Source of the DNA: Lachnospiraceae bacterium
GTDB lineage: Bacteria > Bacillota > Clostridia > Lachnospirales > Lachnospiraceae
Length of the DNA: 47,479 nt
Direction: 5' to 3'
Assembly: GCA_014239155.1 (NCBI GenBank)
Contig: JAAZZQ010000020.1
Coordinates: 1-47,479 of the forward strand
In this document: in pieces, positions 7,537 to 16,472 of the stretch
Layout of the letters: each line of letters starts with the position of its first letter
Numbering within the stretch: position 1 is the first letter of the stretch
The notes under the pieces: generated by a model
What the model was told of the DNA's origin: nothing
Seen by the model: the letters and a program-made list of their open reading frames with translations, nothing else
The model's database searches: none
Program-made: the position numbers and the translations under genes

Positions 7537-7569
7537 ATACTCACGGCAAACTTCACTTACCGTGAGTAT
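7537..7569. terminator. Perfect 10-bp inverted repeat just after the eCIS operon
   Basis: ATACTCACGG (7537-7546) and CCGTGAGTAT (7560-7569) are perfect complements around a 13-base loop, 26 bases past the last stop of the operon. There is no T-run, so it may be an RNA 3'-end stabiliser or regulatory dyad rather than an intrinsic terminator. Confidence 0.4.
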
Positions 7570-7594
7570 AATATATACACATCCCCATAATGGA

Positions 7595-8296
7595 TCAGCC
7601 AAAAAGCGACACCTCCACTATCTCACCCTCACTCCAAAATAAGACTTCATCCTTTTCTTGTGTCTCTTTTTGAAATCCCATAAAAAATTCTCCATTACAA
7701 TCTATTTGTACTTTTGCAGCTTTGTACAGTTTTGCTTTTCCTCTGTGAAATACTTGTTGTATAACTGTTTTTGTGTGATAAGTGTGTATTCCCTGTTCCA
7801 CCTGCCCTACAAGAGTGACAAGCTCCATTTTGTCCTCACGAAGAACAAACATTCGTCCCTCAATACTTCCGTCAATCCCCCAAATAGAAATGCAATTACT
7901 TCCCACAATTGTTGTCTCTAGCAACTTATATTTTGTATTGTCTGCCGGCCATAAAATATAGAACTCTTTTTTCAGACAGCGCCCGCGCAGTATGGTCATA
8001 TTTTCCAGAAATGGATAATATTCTGAAGGGGAAAGCCATATTGTGTGCACTTGTGGTGCATTGTCTGACCGCAGCTCTATCTGCATATGAACTTCTTGAT
8101 AAAATTTCCCCAAAATTACAATATCCATCTTACAAATATTTTTCTGTGCCAAAATTACGGCACAGTCCATATCTTTCCAAACCACTTTGCTCGGGGGATT
8201 CGTGCGTATCTGCAATCCCCGATATCTTACTCGCCTCTCCGCCACAGCATCCACAAACATCAATACTGCCGCCACTTTAGTATGAACAACTCCCAT
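7595..8296 (-). CDS. Last gene of the eCIS operon; unknown beta-rich protein
   Basis: A 233-residue protein from ATG 8296 (AGGAG, eight-base spacing), 11 bases after the Pvc16-like gene. There is no signal peptide or membrane segment. The N-terminal 100 residues (VAERRVRYRGLQIRTN followed by short beta-type segments) recall the small transthyretin-like or carboxypeptidase-regulatory-like domains often encoded next to Pvc16-like proteins. The rest is predicted beta-rich (MFVLREDKMELVTLVGQVEQ). I do not recognise the full protein. Its place directly after the tail terminator suggests a structural or assembly role, such as a cap accessory or surface decoration. Confidence 0.6.
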   Translation of the reverse strand: MGVVHTKVAAVLMFVDAVAERRVRYRGLQIRTNPPSKVVWKDMDCAVILAQKNICKMDIVILGKFYQEVHMQIELRSDNAPQVHTIWLSPSEYYPFLENMTILRGRCLKKEFYILWPADNTKYKLLETTIVGSNCISIWGIDGSIEGRMFVLREDKMELVTLVGQVEQGIHTYHTKTVIQQVFHRGKAKLYKAAKVQIDCNGEFFMGFQKETQEKDEVLFWSEGEIVEVSLFG

Positions 8297-8307
8297 TCCA
8301 CAATCTC

Positions 8308-8883
8308 CTATTTCTCTGGTTTAGGACCAACATGAATATCAACCTCTGTGACACGCGAGAATTTCCGGCTAACTGCTGAGTCAATTGCAATCGGTGATAC
8401 TTTGTAAAACAGGGACAGACGATTGCTTACATTTGGAAAACTCCAAATCTTTGACTTTTCATCAATATCGGGATTCATCATCTGAATATGCAAATCAAAG
8501 TCGCCTGTTGTCTGCGAGTCAATCCGCTCGATTGGTATAATAGAATTATCATAAAAAATCTGAATAACTCGCCCTAAAATTTGTTCTTCCTGTATTAACC
8601 TGTACATCGCATCCCCTTTGCCGTAGGCAGTGATCATATAGCAAATGCTTAGATAAAGTGGTGGTTTAGAAATCCGCTCCTTTGCCACAGTGCGCAGTTG
8701 CTGAAAAACCTCCTCGCTCTGTCTTACATCATACAAAAAAACGCCAAGAACAATGTCTCCCTTCTCCTCAGGACTTCTAAGACCAATTTCGCTGACGTCT
8801 GATATTAATTCAGGAACTAACGCTTTCTGTAACAGTTCAATCAAATATGCACTGGTATCTGCAATTATTGTATAATTCCCCAT
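8308..8883 (-). CDS. eCIS tail terminator/cap protein, Pvc16/Afp16-like (DUF4255)
   Basis: A 191-residue protein from ATG 8883 (AGAGGAGAAG site). The start TIIADTSAYLIELLQKAL, the middle LGVFLYDVRQSEE and PPLYLSICYMITAYGKGD are hallmarks of the DUF4255/Pvc16 N-terminal family. Members cap the distal end of the tube and sheath in antifeeding prophage and PVC particles and fix particle length. About 190 residues is the usual size. It sits at the 3' end of the structural operon, as in known eCIS loci. This is one of the clearest signs that the cluster is an eCIS and not a phage. Confidence 0.9.
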   Translation of the reverse strand: MGNYTIIADTSAYLIELLQKALVPELISDVSEIGLRSPEEKGDIVLGVFLYDVRQSEEVFQQLRTVAKERISKPPLYLSICYMITAYGKGDAMYRLIQEEQILGRVIQIFYDNSIIPIERIDSQTTGDFDLHIQMMNPDIDEKSKIWSFPNVSNRLSLFYKVSPIAIDSAVSRKFSRVTEVDIHVGPKPEK

Positions 8884-8894
8884 AGACTTCTCCT

Positions 8895-10004
8895 CTATTT
8901 TAGAACCGATGTTCCATTCATTCGGATGCCGTCATCCATACTGCCCTCTCCTTTTACAGAAAGAACCGCATTGTAATCCAAATAACAGTATGTATCTAAA
9001 CTGCTTCTACTTGGACAGAATACTAGCCTGATATGGCTTCTGGCAGGTTTAAACTGATTTAATAGATATATCATTTGTGCTTGTAACCTCTCACTTCCTG
9101 ATCGTTTTAAAAGAATTGTTACATCCTGTATGGAAGTACCATACAATCTCTGATAAGTCTCCCTTGTCTCCTCTGAAAAACATCCCTCTAGCCTGTTTCG
9201 CTCCACAATAACAGCCTCCTCGCCAAGTGCCAGCTTTATTAGCTTGCGGATCACTTCCTTTGTCCCTTTTATACGATTGAGTGCATAAATTTCCTTAATA
9301 AGACTGCGCAGCATAAACTCGTCAAGAAAGTCTCTCTCCACCGCAAAGCCAAGCCACCCCGCAAGTTCCAAAAGAACCTCTATTGGGGTTGTATCCAAAT
9401 CAAAAGCCTTTTCCATATTTGCAATTTGATCGCTCATATCTTGATACATAGATGAAAAAATGGACATATATCGGTGGAAAAATCCACCCTCGCTCTGATA
9501 AATTTCAGGAAATGTCCACATAAAATTATCCCCTTGACTGTCCAGAAATATCTCTTTAATCCATTCCACACTTCCCTTATTAATCTCGCCATCATCAATT
9601 TCCACCGCAATCCACAAGTATTCACCTACAAGCGTGTAGAGCAACACATCTTCATGATTTACATACTGTATTCCATTTTGTTCAAAGTAGGTACGTTTTT
9701 CCGCCCATGATACACCGCTATCGTGAAAATAGCAATTCCACTCCTCTGCTTCCGTCTCCTTTGCATCAACTGCAAATGCATATATTTTAAGCATACTACT
9801 TACAAAAAGCTGGCTTCGACAATGAAAACGTCCCCATTTGGTGCCCCTTTCATAACTGCGAAAACGATTGAAAATCACAAAATGTCTGCCCTCATCATTC
9901 GCATTGCAAACGGCAAATAAGGTGTCCCCACTCTGGGTAAAACCTTCATAATACGCCATTGCAAGTTTTGATTCGCACAATGTGTATCTTCTTTTTCTCT
10001 GCAT
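8895..10004 (-). CDS. gpI-like baseplate/tail protein
   Basis: A 369-residue protein from ATG 10004 (GGAGAG, seven-base spacing). The C-terminal half contains the signature of phage-tail P2 gpI-like proteins: DTTPIEVLLELAGWLGFAVE, then LRSLIKEIYALNRIKGTKE and QFKPARSHIRLVF. In eCIS this protein joins the baseplate wedge next to the J-like proteins. The N-terminal 170 residues are beta-rich (GDTLFAVCNANDEGRHFVIF) and not part of the core family. They resemble the beta-propeller-like extension found on eCIS members. It follows the second J-like gene by 17 bases. Confidence 0.85.
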   Translation of the reverse strand: MQRKRRYTLCESKLAMAYYEGFTQSGDTLFAVCNANDEGRHFVIFNRFRSYERGTKWGRFHCRSQLFVSSMLKIYAFAVDAKETEAEEWNCYFHDSGVSWAEKRTYFEQNGIQYVNHEDVLLYTLVGEYLWIAVEIDDGEINKGSVEWIKEIFLDSQGDNFMWTFPEIYQSEGGFFHRYMSIFSSMYQDMSDQIANMEKAFDLDTTPIEVLLELAGWLGFAVERDFLDEFMLRSLIKEIYALNRIKGTKEVIRKLIKLALGEEAVIVERNRLEGCFSEETRETYQRLYGTSIQDVTILLKRSGSERLQAQMIYLLNQFKPARSHIRLVFCPSRSSLDTYCYLDYNAVLSVKGEGSMDDGIRMNGTSVLK

Positions 10005-10021
10005 GTACTATCTCTCCATTT

Positions 10022-12181
10022 TTATCCAATACTCTCAATTTGTAGATCACCAGGAAAACACAGTGCGTTCGGTTTAAGCTGAATATCCAATCCATCTCTC
10101 TGTGCCCATTGGGAATGTTCGGGAACTACAGACAACTCAATTATTTCCTCCACACAACCCATATTTTCTAAACAATGATACAGCTCATAAAACACAATCC
10201 TGCTGCCGAATGGCATCTTTGAGTGAACACCATCTAACAATTTTATAAGTGTTTGTTTTATCATTTCTGCAACTTGTTCCTTATTATAGACAGAGTGCTT
10301 TCTAACCAGAACGACTCCCTTCACATGAATTGCTACATAGACTGGCTGTTCCAACACAATTTTTGTCGTCAACATACGATAGCACTCCAAGTAACGATTA
10401 ATCTCTCTTTGGTAAACCGTTGATAACCGTGGAAATGCCACAGTGCTGTTTGGCATCACTGCAATATGGATTTCATTCCGTTCGGGAACTGGACAGACAC
10501 CAATCTTACTAATAGACAGTCCGGGAATTCTTCTAAATATCTGGTCACAATCCGCCTCTGTCACCATAGTAACTGATTTTGTCAAATCCTCCACAAACCG
10601 CCTTCTAACCTGCTCAAAGCACTCTGCAAAGCTTCCAGATGTATTCCAAGTCTTGTCTATATCTGTATTGTTGAGAAATTCCAGTTGAGAATTATTGTCT
10701 GTACGTGATGCTATAAGTCTTGTCTCTGCACGTATATTTCCCCCATCACCTTTATAAAATGAAAAATTTCCAAGATAAAGTTCTGCGCCTTCATACTGAC
10801 CACAATCATGCACAATCAACTTGTGTTCTTGCTCACAAACACTATAGTAAACTTCTGCCGCTGTATGATTACCGGGCTTAACCACATGACAAAATTCGTC
10901 TCCATCAAAGTTCCTTTCCACTACCAAAACGGAAAAATCTTGTATTGATACAACACCGAAATCAGGAAGTGGAAACTCCTGTTCATCATAGCCATAAAGT
11001 TTTCCAAGATTGCTGTGTTCCATCAAGGTATTATCCCTGCACACTACGAATGCCTCTCTCCCAAGCCGTAAACCATCACACTCCACTAAAGTCAAAACGA
11101 CAATGTCACCATCGTCGTATTCCAACTCGAAAAGTCGTTTTGACATAGTTCCTTCTTGGTTTGCAGGAACGTATCTGTGATAAACACCATCTATTTCCTT
11201 TGCATAGACCATAAAAGATCCATTTCCACCATAATCTTTTTGTAAGAGACTATTTCTAATACAAACCTTTCCGTTTTCCACAGGCAACACCATCACATCC
11301 GAACGTGTATCTCGTTGCACTGCTGGAATTAAAAGACCACAAATCCGCTGGATTCTAGGAATAATATCGTAATCTGCGCGCAGGAGCGTCACCTGAATTT
11401 GATATTCATTCTCCACAAAGTCTTTTGCCAAATTACGATAAAGCTTTTCTTCTATAGTAAAAGCAACATATCCACTCTGCAAAAAACCATACGTTCCATC
11501 CTCGACAGGAAGTGGTACATTGCCCTTTTGTGTTCTAATTGTCCACTGAACCTCCGCAAAAGGATTCTCATAAAATTTCCCGTTCAAAGATTCCACTGGA
11601 TTGCGCGCAAATTGCTGTGCAAGTTCTATATAAAATGCTACCTTCTGCCCTGCCTGCGGAATATCGCTTAACGTGAGTAAAACCGTTTCGCCGCCTGTTG
11701 GCTGCTCACCAAACAAAGGAACACCACCCTTTACACCATAACGGCTCAAAAGCGCTGTCTGATAATTCGTTTGATTTAATATCAAATTATTATCGCCTAC
11801 ACAGACTGATAAAAGGCGCATTTCTTTAATGACTGCGCATTGTTCCAACTCAAAACAGATATCCTGTGTATGCAGTTTCATGCACGCTGGCGGCAAATAG
11901 GGTGTTTCTATATGCTCTGGCAACAAATATGCTCTGGCACACCTTCCTTCCTTTGGTGTAAAACCTGCAAGCGCTAGAAGACGCAGTTTTATTTTCTCGG
12001 GTATCTCATTGATTTCACTCTGTTGTAATGCCATAAATGCCGAAAAATTTTCTAGTATTGTAATTCCCGGATCAGAGATATTGTAGTTTGTCCACTCTTT
12101 GCTATAGAGTGATATACGCGCAATAGCCTCCTCCCGAATTCGGTCATATCCCTTGTCGTCCAGATTAATATCGCTCAGCAT
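10022..12181 (-). CDS. Baseplate wedge protein, J-like, Afp12/Pvc12 type
   Basis: A 719-residue protein whose ATG (12181) lies inside the end of the preceding gene (17-bp overlap) with GGGGGAATCCT before it. The start NLDDKGYDRIREEAIARI and SKEWTNYNISDPGITILENF is the standard N-terminus of eCIS baseplate J-like wedge proteins. The C-terminal third has the J-type segment PGLSISKIGVCPVPERNEIH and on. In Afp/PVC, two such proteins of different length form the wedge heterodimer around the hub, and this is the second. No membrane segments. It is probably translationally coupled to the 976-residue partner. Confidence 0.9.
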   Translation of the reverse strand: MLSDINLDDKGYDRIREEAIARISLYSKEWTNYNISDPGITILENFSAFMALQQSEINEIPEKIKLRLLALAGFTPKEGRCARAYLLPEHIETPYLPPACMKLHTQDICFELEQCAVIKEMRLLSVCVGDNNLILNQTNYQTALLSRYGVKGGVPLFGEQPTGGETVLLTLSDIPQAGQKVAFYIELAQQFARNPVESLNGKFYENPFAEVQWTIRTQKGNVPLPVEDGTYGFLQSGYVAFTIEEKLYRNLAKDFVENEYQIQVTLLRADYDIIPRIQRICGLLIPAVQRDTRSDVMVLPVENGKVCIRNSLLQKDYGGNGSFMVYAKEIDGVYHRYVPANQEGTMSKRLFELEYDDGDIVVLTLVECDGLRLGREAFVVCRDNTLMEHSNLGKLYGYDEQEFPLPDFGVVSIQDFSVLVVERNFDGDEFCHVVKPGNHTAAEVYYSVCEQEHKLIVHDCGQYEGAELYLGNFSFYKGDGGNIRAETRLIASRTDNNSQLEFLNNTDIDKTWNTSGSFAECFEQVRRRFVEDLTKSVTMVTEADCDQIFRRIPGLSISKIGVCPVPERNEIHIAVMPNSTVAFPRLSTVYQREINRYLECYRMLTTKIVLEQPVYVAIHVKGVVLVRKHSVYNKEQVAEMIKQTLIKLLDGVHSKMPFGSRIVFYELYHCLENMGCVEEIIELSVVPEHSQWAQRDGLDIQLKPNALCFPGDLQIESIG

Positions 12182-15095
12182 AGGATTCCCCCACTATAAA
12201 AATCTGATGTGTTCCATTTGTACAAATCATAAGTGGATTGACCACCACTTCATCCAATTCCTTCACAAAGGTATGAGAATCTTCTACATACTCTGCCTGT
12301 ATACTCATATGTACAATCTGCGCAGAATCTGTCAATGTATTGAGCATCAGCCGAATCTGCCCTGTCCTTGGAAGCTTGCCAAACCTCCACTGAATTTCTC
12401 CCTGCGCATTGACTGGATCAAGAAATGCCATAATTCGTTCCAGCCAGCGCTGTCTAATTTCAATACTTTTGGATAATTCTGACAAGTTAAGCCAGAGTTG
12501 AACAGATATCCTTACAAAAACAGGTGGGCAGACCTGTATCCAATCTCTTCCACAAACCGCCTCACAATATTTAGTCAAATATTCTTTTAACGGCTCTTGT
12601 ATTCTCCGAAAAGAATATGCTCCCTTTTGATAGTCTCGCATTAACAAAACAAGCCTAATCACACCATCCTGCGCCATGACACACATCGCTTGTACCACCA
12701 TATCCGAAAAAGCTAACGCTTCTCGAATATAATCTTGCTCTGTCACCATCCGCCTTTGAGATGAAAGATTATCACATCCTCTTTTCAGAGCATGCTGCAA
12801 TCTTTCCAGATCTGTCCCACCATAAGCATCAATTGGGTTGGCTACTTGCTCTACTGAAATCACAGTGCTTCGGAAACGGTCAATTTTCCCTGCCTTAACG
12901 TTGGCCTTCTTACCATCACAGCACAAAACTTTTGTTTTAAATGCAATACTGGTGGTATTCTGTGGAATCCTCACAGATATCCCATCTCCAAAAATCAGTT
13001 CGTTACTGTCTCTATCCACACAATAGCAGCGGTCCATAGATGGGGCAAATGCAAAATTTTCCACTTCATGCCACAGCACATAAAAGTCTTCCACTTCCCC
13101 AAGAAAATTGTACTCTATTCTAGTCTCCATAGACGCTTCTAACTGTATCATCTCGTCCTTTGTAAGCTGTTCTTTCTCATTCACCCACACCTGAACGGAC
13201 AAAATATTTTCCGCGTATAATGGAAAGCGCATATCAGCTCTTACAATATCAATATAATAATCCTGCTCCTCTCTTGCAATAATATTTTCTGCAGCCACAG
13301 CATTCGTATAAATCTTTTTTATCATAGGTGTATCGCCTTGATGTTGCACTTGCACGCGGATCCAGTATCGCCTAACGCCATCTACCTCGCTCTCCACCAT
13401 ATCAGCAGGAGGCACAAATACGAGAAATCCAGAATTTTGCAATCCATTGGTATCATCCACAACTTTTAGCGGCTGAAACCCATCCGCGTTCGGATAGGCA
13501 AAGGACAGCGTTACTCCCACTGAAATTTCCCGTTTCTCCAACTCCACAAACAACGAGACTGGACCTTTGCCAAAAGGGCGGTCAAATCCTAGGTACATAT
13601 AATCTCCTTGATACTGCGACTGCAAAAAAGCACAAAATCTGGTGTTTTCCCTTAGTCTATTCTGCACCTCCACAGCCTCTGTCCCCTGTATGGCAACCGT
13701 AAAAGTTGGCGCGATCCCTTTTTCCTGTTCTTTCATACACAGCGTAACCTCTGACAACACAGGATAGATGTACTCCACATCTTGCAAATAGCAGTTCTCT
13801 GCCCGGACAACCTGCATGCGGATACATTTTCCTTCATACCCGTCCTGCATTGTACTCTCCCAGTCATCAGGAACCACAAAATCTATCTGATACTCCCCCG
13901 AATTTTCCTCCCGCGCAAAAAGAGTTGCGATTTCTATATTTGTTTCCAGTCGTCTCCAACCCTTTCCATTAAAATATCCTAATGACACCTCTTCCACACG
14001 ACACTCATACTGTATTCTTTGCTCATACCTTCGCGGTTTTCTGCGAACAATTCGCAAGTCCTGTGGAATATTGACTGGCTTATGTGGGCAATATCTACCA
14101 AATTCCAAACGAAAACGCAAAGTAGCAATTGCGCCCTGTCGGTCAAACAAAAAATTCTGTCCAATAAAACATTCGTCGTACAGCGCAGGCTGTTCTGTAA
14201 ACGGTAAAAAGCGCTCTACAGTAACTTCTTCTTTTCCATTTCGGATAAAATCTGGGCGGACAGACTGACGGGCGGCAAACAATTCAATTGTGTCAATGAA
14301 AAGATCTTGATACTGAATTTTCTCTGCAGGTGGTTTTATCATCTCCAGAACAAGCACCATCATCTCTTCCCCATTTACAGTTGCTGAAGCGGTTGAAAGC
14401 ATTTCATCACACGCAATCTCAATCCAACCATCATGCCCCTTTCTGCCATTTAAGGCAATTGTCTGCATCCTTTCCAGATAAAAGTCAACTGGGCCAATAG
14501 CAGCAGACAGCGCAAAATACTCTTTGTCCGTAAATAGCTCTGCCATAAAATCTGCCTCAAAAGTTCCCCCAAGTCGAAACATTATCTGTCGCTTTCTCAA
14601 ATCCATATACGGAAACTTTTGAAAACACATCGCAACTGCCTGTCTACGAAATGGTCTTTTCATTTTAGGAAACAAAGAAAAGCAATCTGATGTCTCAAAG
14701 ACATCTGTCAGTTCTGTATTTGTAGCATAAATATCCCTAGCAAAAGAAAATAAAACCTCCTCGCCTGAATCTGTTGTGCCAATTACCTGTGTTCCCCTAG
14801 GCAACTCTACGCCACCCTGAACGCTTTCGCGGACCTTGAGTGTACAGATTGTCTTTGCAGGGACAGCAGGTTTGCGTGACACTCCATACATATTGCCAAA
14901 CGCAATGCGATATTTTTCCCACACCTGATTTAGTTTTATGACATTCTCCATCATCTGGTGCGAAAAAATCAACCCAATCACAGACGCTGCATCTGGCTGT
15001 ATTGTATCAAACTTCCACTCTGGTGTGTAAGCACACGCCAGACTTTGTAGCTCTTCCAAAATATCGTCACGATCTCTATTGTCAATCTTTATCAT
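12165..15095 (-). CDS. Baseplate wedge protein, large J-like, Afp11/Pvc11 type
   Basis: A 976-residue protein with its ATG overlapping the stop of the gp25-like gene as ATGA, a sign of coupled translation. The N-terminus DDILEELQSLACAYTPEWKF has the same Y-T-P-E-W pattern seen in eCIS J-like proteins. The region around AYGGTDLERLQHALKRGCDN and MVTEQDYIREALAFSDMVVQ is the recognisable baseplate J core. The 300-700 region is beta-rich and long, as in Afp11, and probably forms the peripheral wedge arms. It has no signal peptide. With the gp25-like and 719-residue proteins it should build the baseplate. Confidence 0.9.
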   Translation of the reverse strand: MIKIDNRDRDDILEELQSLACAYTPEWKFDTIQPDAASVIGLIFSHQMMENVIKLNQVWEKYRIAFGNMYGVSRKPAVPAKTICTLKVRESVQGGVELPRGTQVIGTTDSGEEVLFSFARDIYATNTELTDVFETSDCFSLFPKMKRPFRRQAVAMCFQKFPYMDLRKRQIMFRLGGTFEADFMAELFTDKEYFALSAAIGPVDFYLERMQTIALNGRKGHDGWIEIACDEMLSTASATVNGEEMMVLVLEMIKPPAEKIQYQDLFIDTIELFAARQSVRPDFIRNGKEEVTVERFLPFTEQPALYDECFIGQNFLFDRQGAIATLRFRLEFGRYCPHKPVNIPQDLRIVRRKPRRYEQRIQYECRVEEVSLGYFNGKGWRRLETNIEIATLFAREENSGEYQIDFVVPDDWESTMQDGYEGKCIRMQVVRAENCYLQDVEYIYPVLSEVTLCMKEQEKGIAPTFTVAIQGTEAVEVQNRLRENTRFCAFLQSQYQGDYMYLGFDRPFGKGPVSLFVELEKREISVGVTLSFAYPNADGFQPLKVVDDTNGLQNSGFLVFVPPADMVESEVDGVRRYWIRVQVQHQGDTPMIKKIYTNAVAAENIIAREEQDYYIDIVRADMRFPLYAENILSVQVWVNEKEQLTKDEMIQLEASMETRIEYNFLGEVEDFYVLWHEVENFAFAPSMDRCYCVDRDSNELIFGDGISVRIPQNTTSIAFKTKVLCCDGKKANVKAGKIDRFRSTVISVEQVANPIDAYGGTDLERLQHALKRGCDNLSSQRRMVTEQDYIREALAFSDMVVQAMCVMAQDGVIRLVLLMRDYQKGAYSFRRIQEPLKEYLTKYCEAVCGRDWIQVCPPVFVRISVQLWLNLSELSKSIEIRQRWLERIMAFLDPVNAQGEIQWRFGKLPRTGQIRLMLNTLTDSAQIVHMSIQAEYVEDSHTFVKELDEVVVNPLMICTNGTHQIFIVGESYAERY

Positions 15096-15499
15096 TGCAA
15101 TTCCCCTTCTGCATTTAGATAAAAAGGAAAAACAAGGCTGTCCTCTGTATAATTCTGTGTAATGGTATAACGGATATCCACAATTAGGCAGCCTCTATCA
15201 AGCTCTGGTTTTATAGTTACTTCCACATTAGAAATTCTAGGTTCCTGTTCCAAAAGTGTCTGTTCTATTTCATTTGCCATGATATTCATACGTGTAATAG
15301 AAGTGTCCATAAAAGTATATGACAATAATTTGCTGCCAAAATTTTCTCGCGTAAAGCGCTCTCCTTTTTGCGTCATCAATATCATATACACAGATTCTCG
15401 CACACTTTGTATTCCGTCCACCATCACAATCCGCCCTGTCGCGGGGTTTACCTGCAATGGAAACTTAAATCCACTTCCAAGAAATGTATTGTTTTCCAT
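15092..15499 (-). CDS. gp25-like baseplate wedge protein (Afp9/Pvc9 type)
   Basis: A 135-residue protein from ATG 15499 (GAAAGGAAAGC site). FLGSGFKFPLQVNPATGRIV, then SVRESVYMILMTQKGERF and TRENFGSKLLSYTF, form the gp25/lysozyme-like family signature. The E-R-x-x-x-x-x-F-G segment is the conserved sheath-contact motif. Despite the family name it has no lysozyme activity in contractile tails. It links the wedge to the first sheath ring. Size and position before the J-like gene are typical. Confidence 0.93.
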   Translation of the reverse strand: MENNTFLGSGFKFPLQVNPATGRIVMVDGIQSVRESVYMILMTQKGERFTRENFGSKLLSYTFMDTSITRMNIMANEIEQTLLEQEPRISNVEVTIKPELDRGCLIVDIRYTITQNYTEDSLVFPFYLNAEGELQ

Positions 15500-15524
15500 C
15501 TCTGCTTTCCTTTCACAATCCTTA

Positions 15525-16337
15525 TTATCCCAATTTTATAGGTTTCCCATTTAGCGTCAACATTCCACTACTCTCATTCTTTAAAAGTGATGTCGCTTCT
15601 GTGCTCACCTGTCTACCCGAAATTTTTACATTGCCATCCGCTTCTATCTTTATGTTTGCAGATGCACCTACAGAAAGTTTTTTCGACTCAATGCCTATGC
15701 TGCCACTCTCGCCATTCAATATAATGTGAATGGTATCTCCAACCGTAATTTCAAGTTTCTGATCCGCATGGATTTTTATGTTTCCCTTGTGTGTCCCCAT
15801 CTCCACAAGACAGTGTTTTTCCCTGTCATACACTGCGATTTTGTCTGTCTCGTTGTCAATATCAATATGATGCTCATCCTGTGCTGTTGCAATTGTGATT
15901 TTATCCTTTGCACCATCTTCATTTTTGTCGTCCCAGAAGGAAATTTTACTGCCATTTCGTGTCTGTATTTGCTTGGTCTGATTGTGTTCCTCTGCCGCCT
16001 TCTTTAAGAACTTGTCGTTATCTTTTGGAATACAGCCAATAACATAGGGTTTCTCTATATTACCATCCTCAAAGATTAAAAGTACCTGATCTCCTTTTTC
16101 TGGTAAAAAATAAAATCCCCATCCTGAACCAATATAGGGCATTGCCATCTTTGCCCATTTAAGTTGATTGGCATCTGTATCCCGCACTGGAATCGTAACG
16201 CACAATCTCCCTGGCATTTCTTGTGTATAATTTTCTGCCACAATTCCAACCACAGTTCCATAAATCCGCTCATCCCCATATTCAGTCTTTGTCACCTGCT
16301 TCTCGGAAATAGAGTCAAATACATCAAAAAGCGCCAT
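15525..16337 (-). CDS. Central spike protein with OB-fold and beta-helix (gpV / VgrG C-half type)
   Basis: A 270-residue protein. ATG 16337 is chosen because AAAGGAG precedes it by six bases; an upstream in-frame start at 16388 has no such site. Residues about 20-100 are an OB-fold (YGTVVGIVAENYTQEMPGRL, then MPYIGSGWGFYFLPEKGDQV). Residues about 130-265 are a gp5-type beta-helix with regular short repeats (KIHADQKLEITVGDTIHI, ANIKIEADGNVKISG). It forms the trimeric spike shaft that carries the PAAR-like tip. In Afp8 and VgrG this part is fused to the gpD-like hub, but here hub and spike are separate genes, as in phage P2. Confidence 0.92.
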   Translation of the reverse strand: MALFDVFDSISEKQVTKTEYGDERIYGTVVGIVAENYTQEMPGRLCVTIPVRDTDANQLKWAKMAMPYIGSGWGFYFLPEKGDQVLLIFEDGNIEKPYVIGCIPKDNDKFLKKAAEEHNQTKQIQTRNGSKISFWDDKNEDGAKDKITIATAQDEHHIDIDNETDKIAVYDREKHCLVEMGTHKGNIKIHADQKLEITVGDTIHIILNGESGSIGIESKKLSVGASANIKIEADGNVKISGRQVSTEATSLLKNESSGMLTLNGKPIKLG

Positions 16338-16472
16338 GATCTTCTCCTTTCTGCGATAGATTCGTAATCGTTGAGCCCTGCCATTCATAAATCACCAGAA
16401 TGTATATTTTATCAACGATATTAAGTCTTTTCTGGCGGTCTATTTCATGATAGGGTTGCACTGTTACACAAA

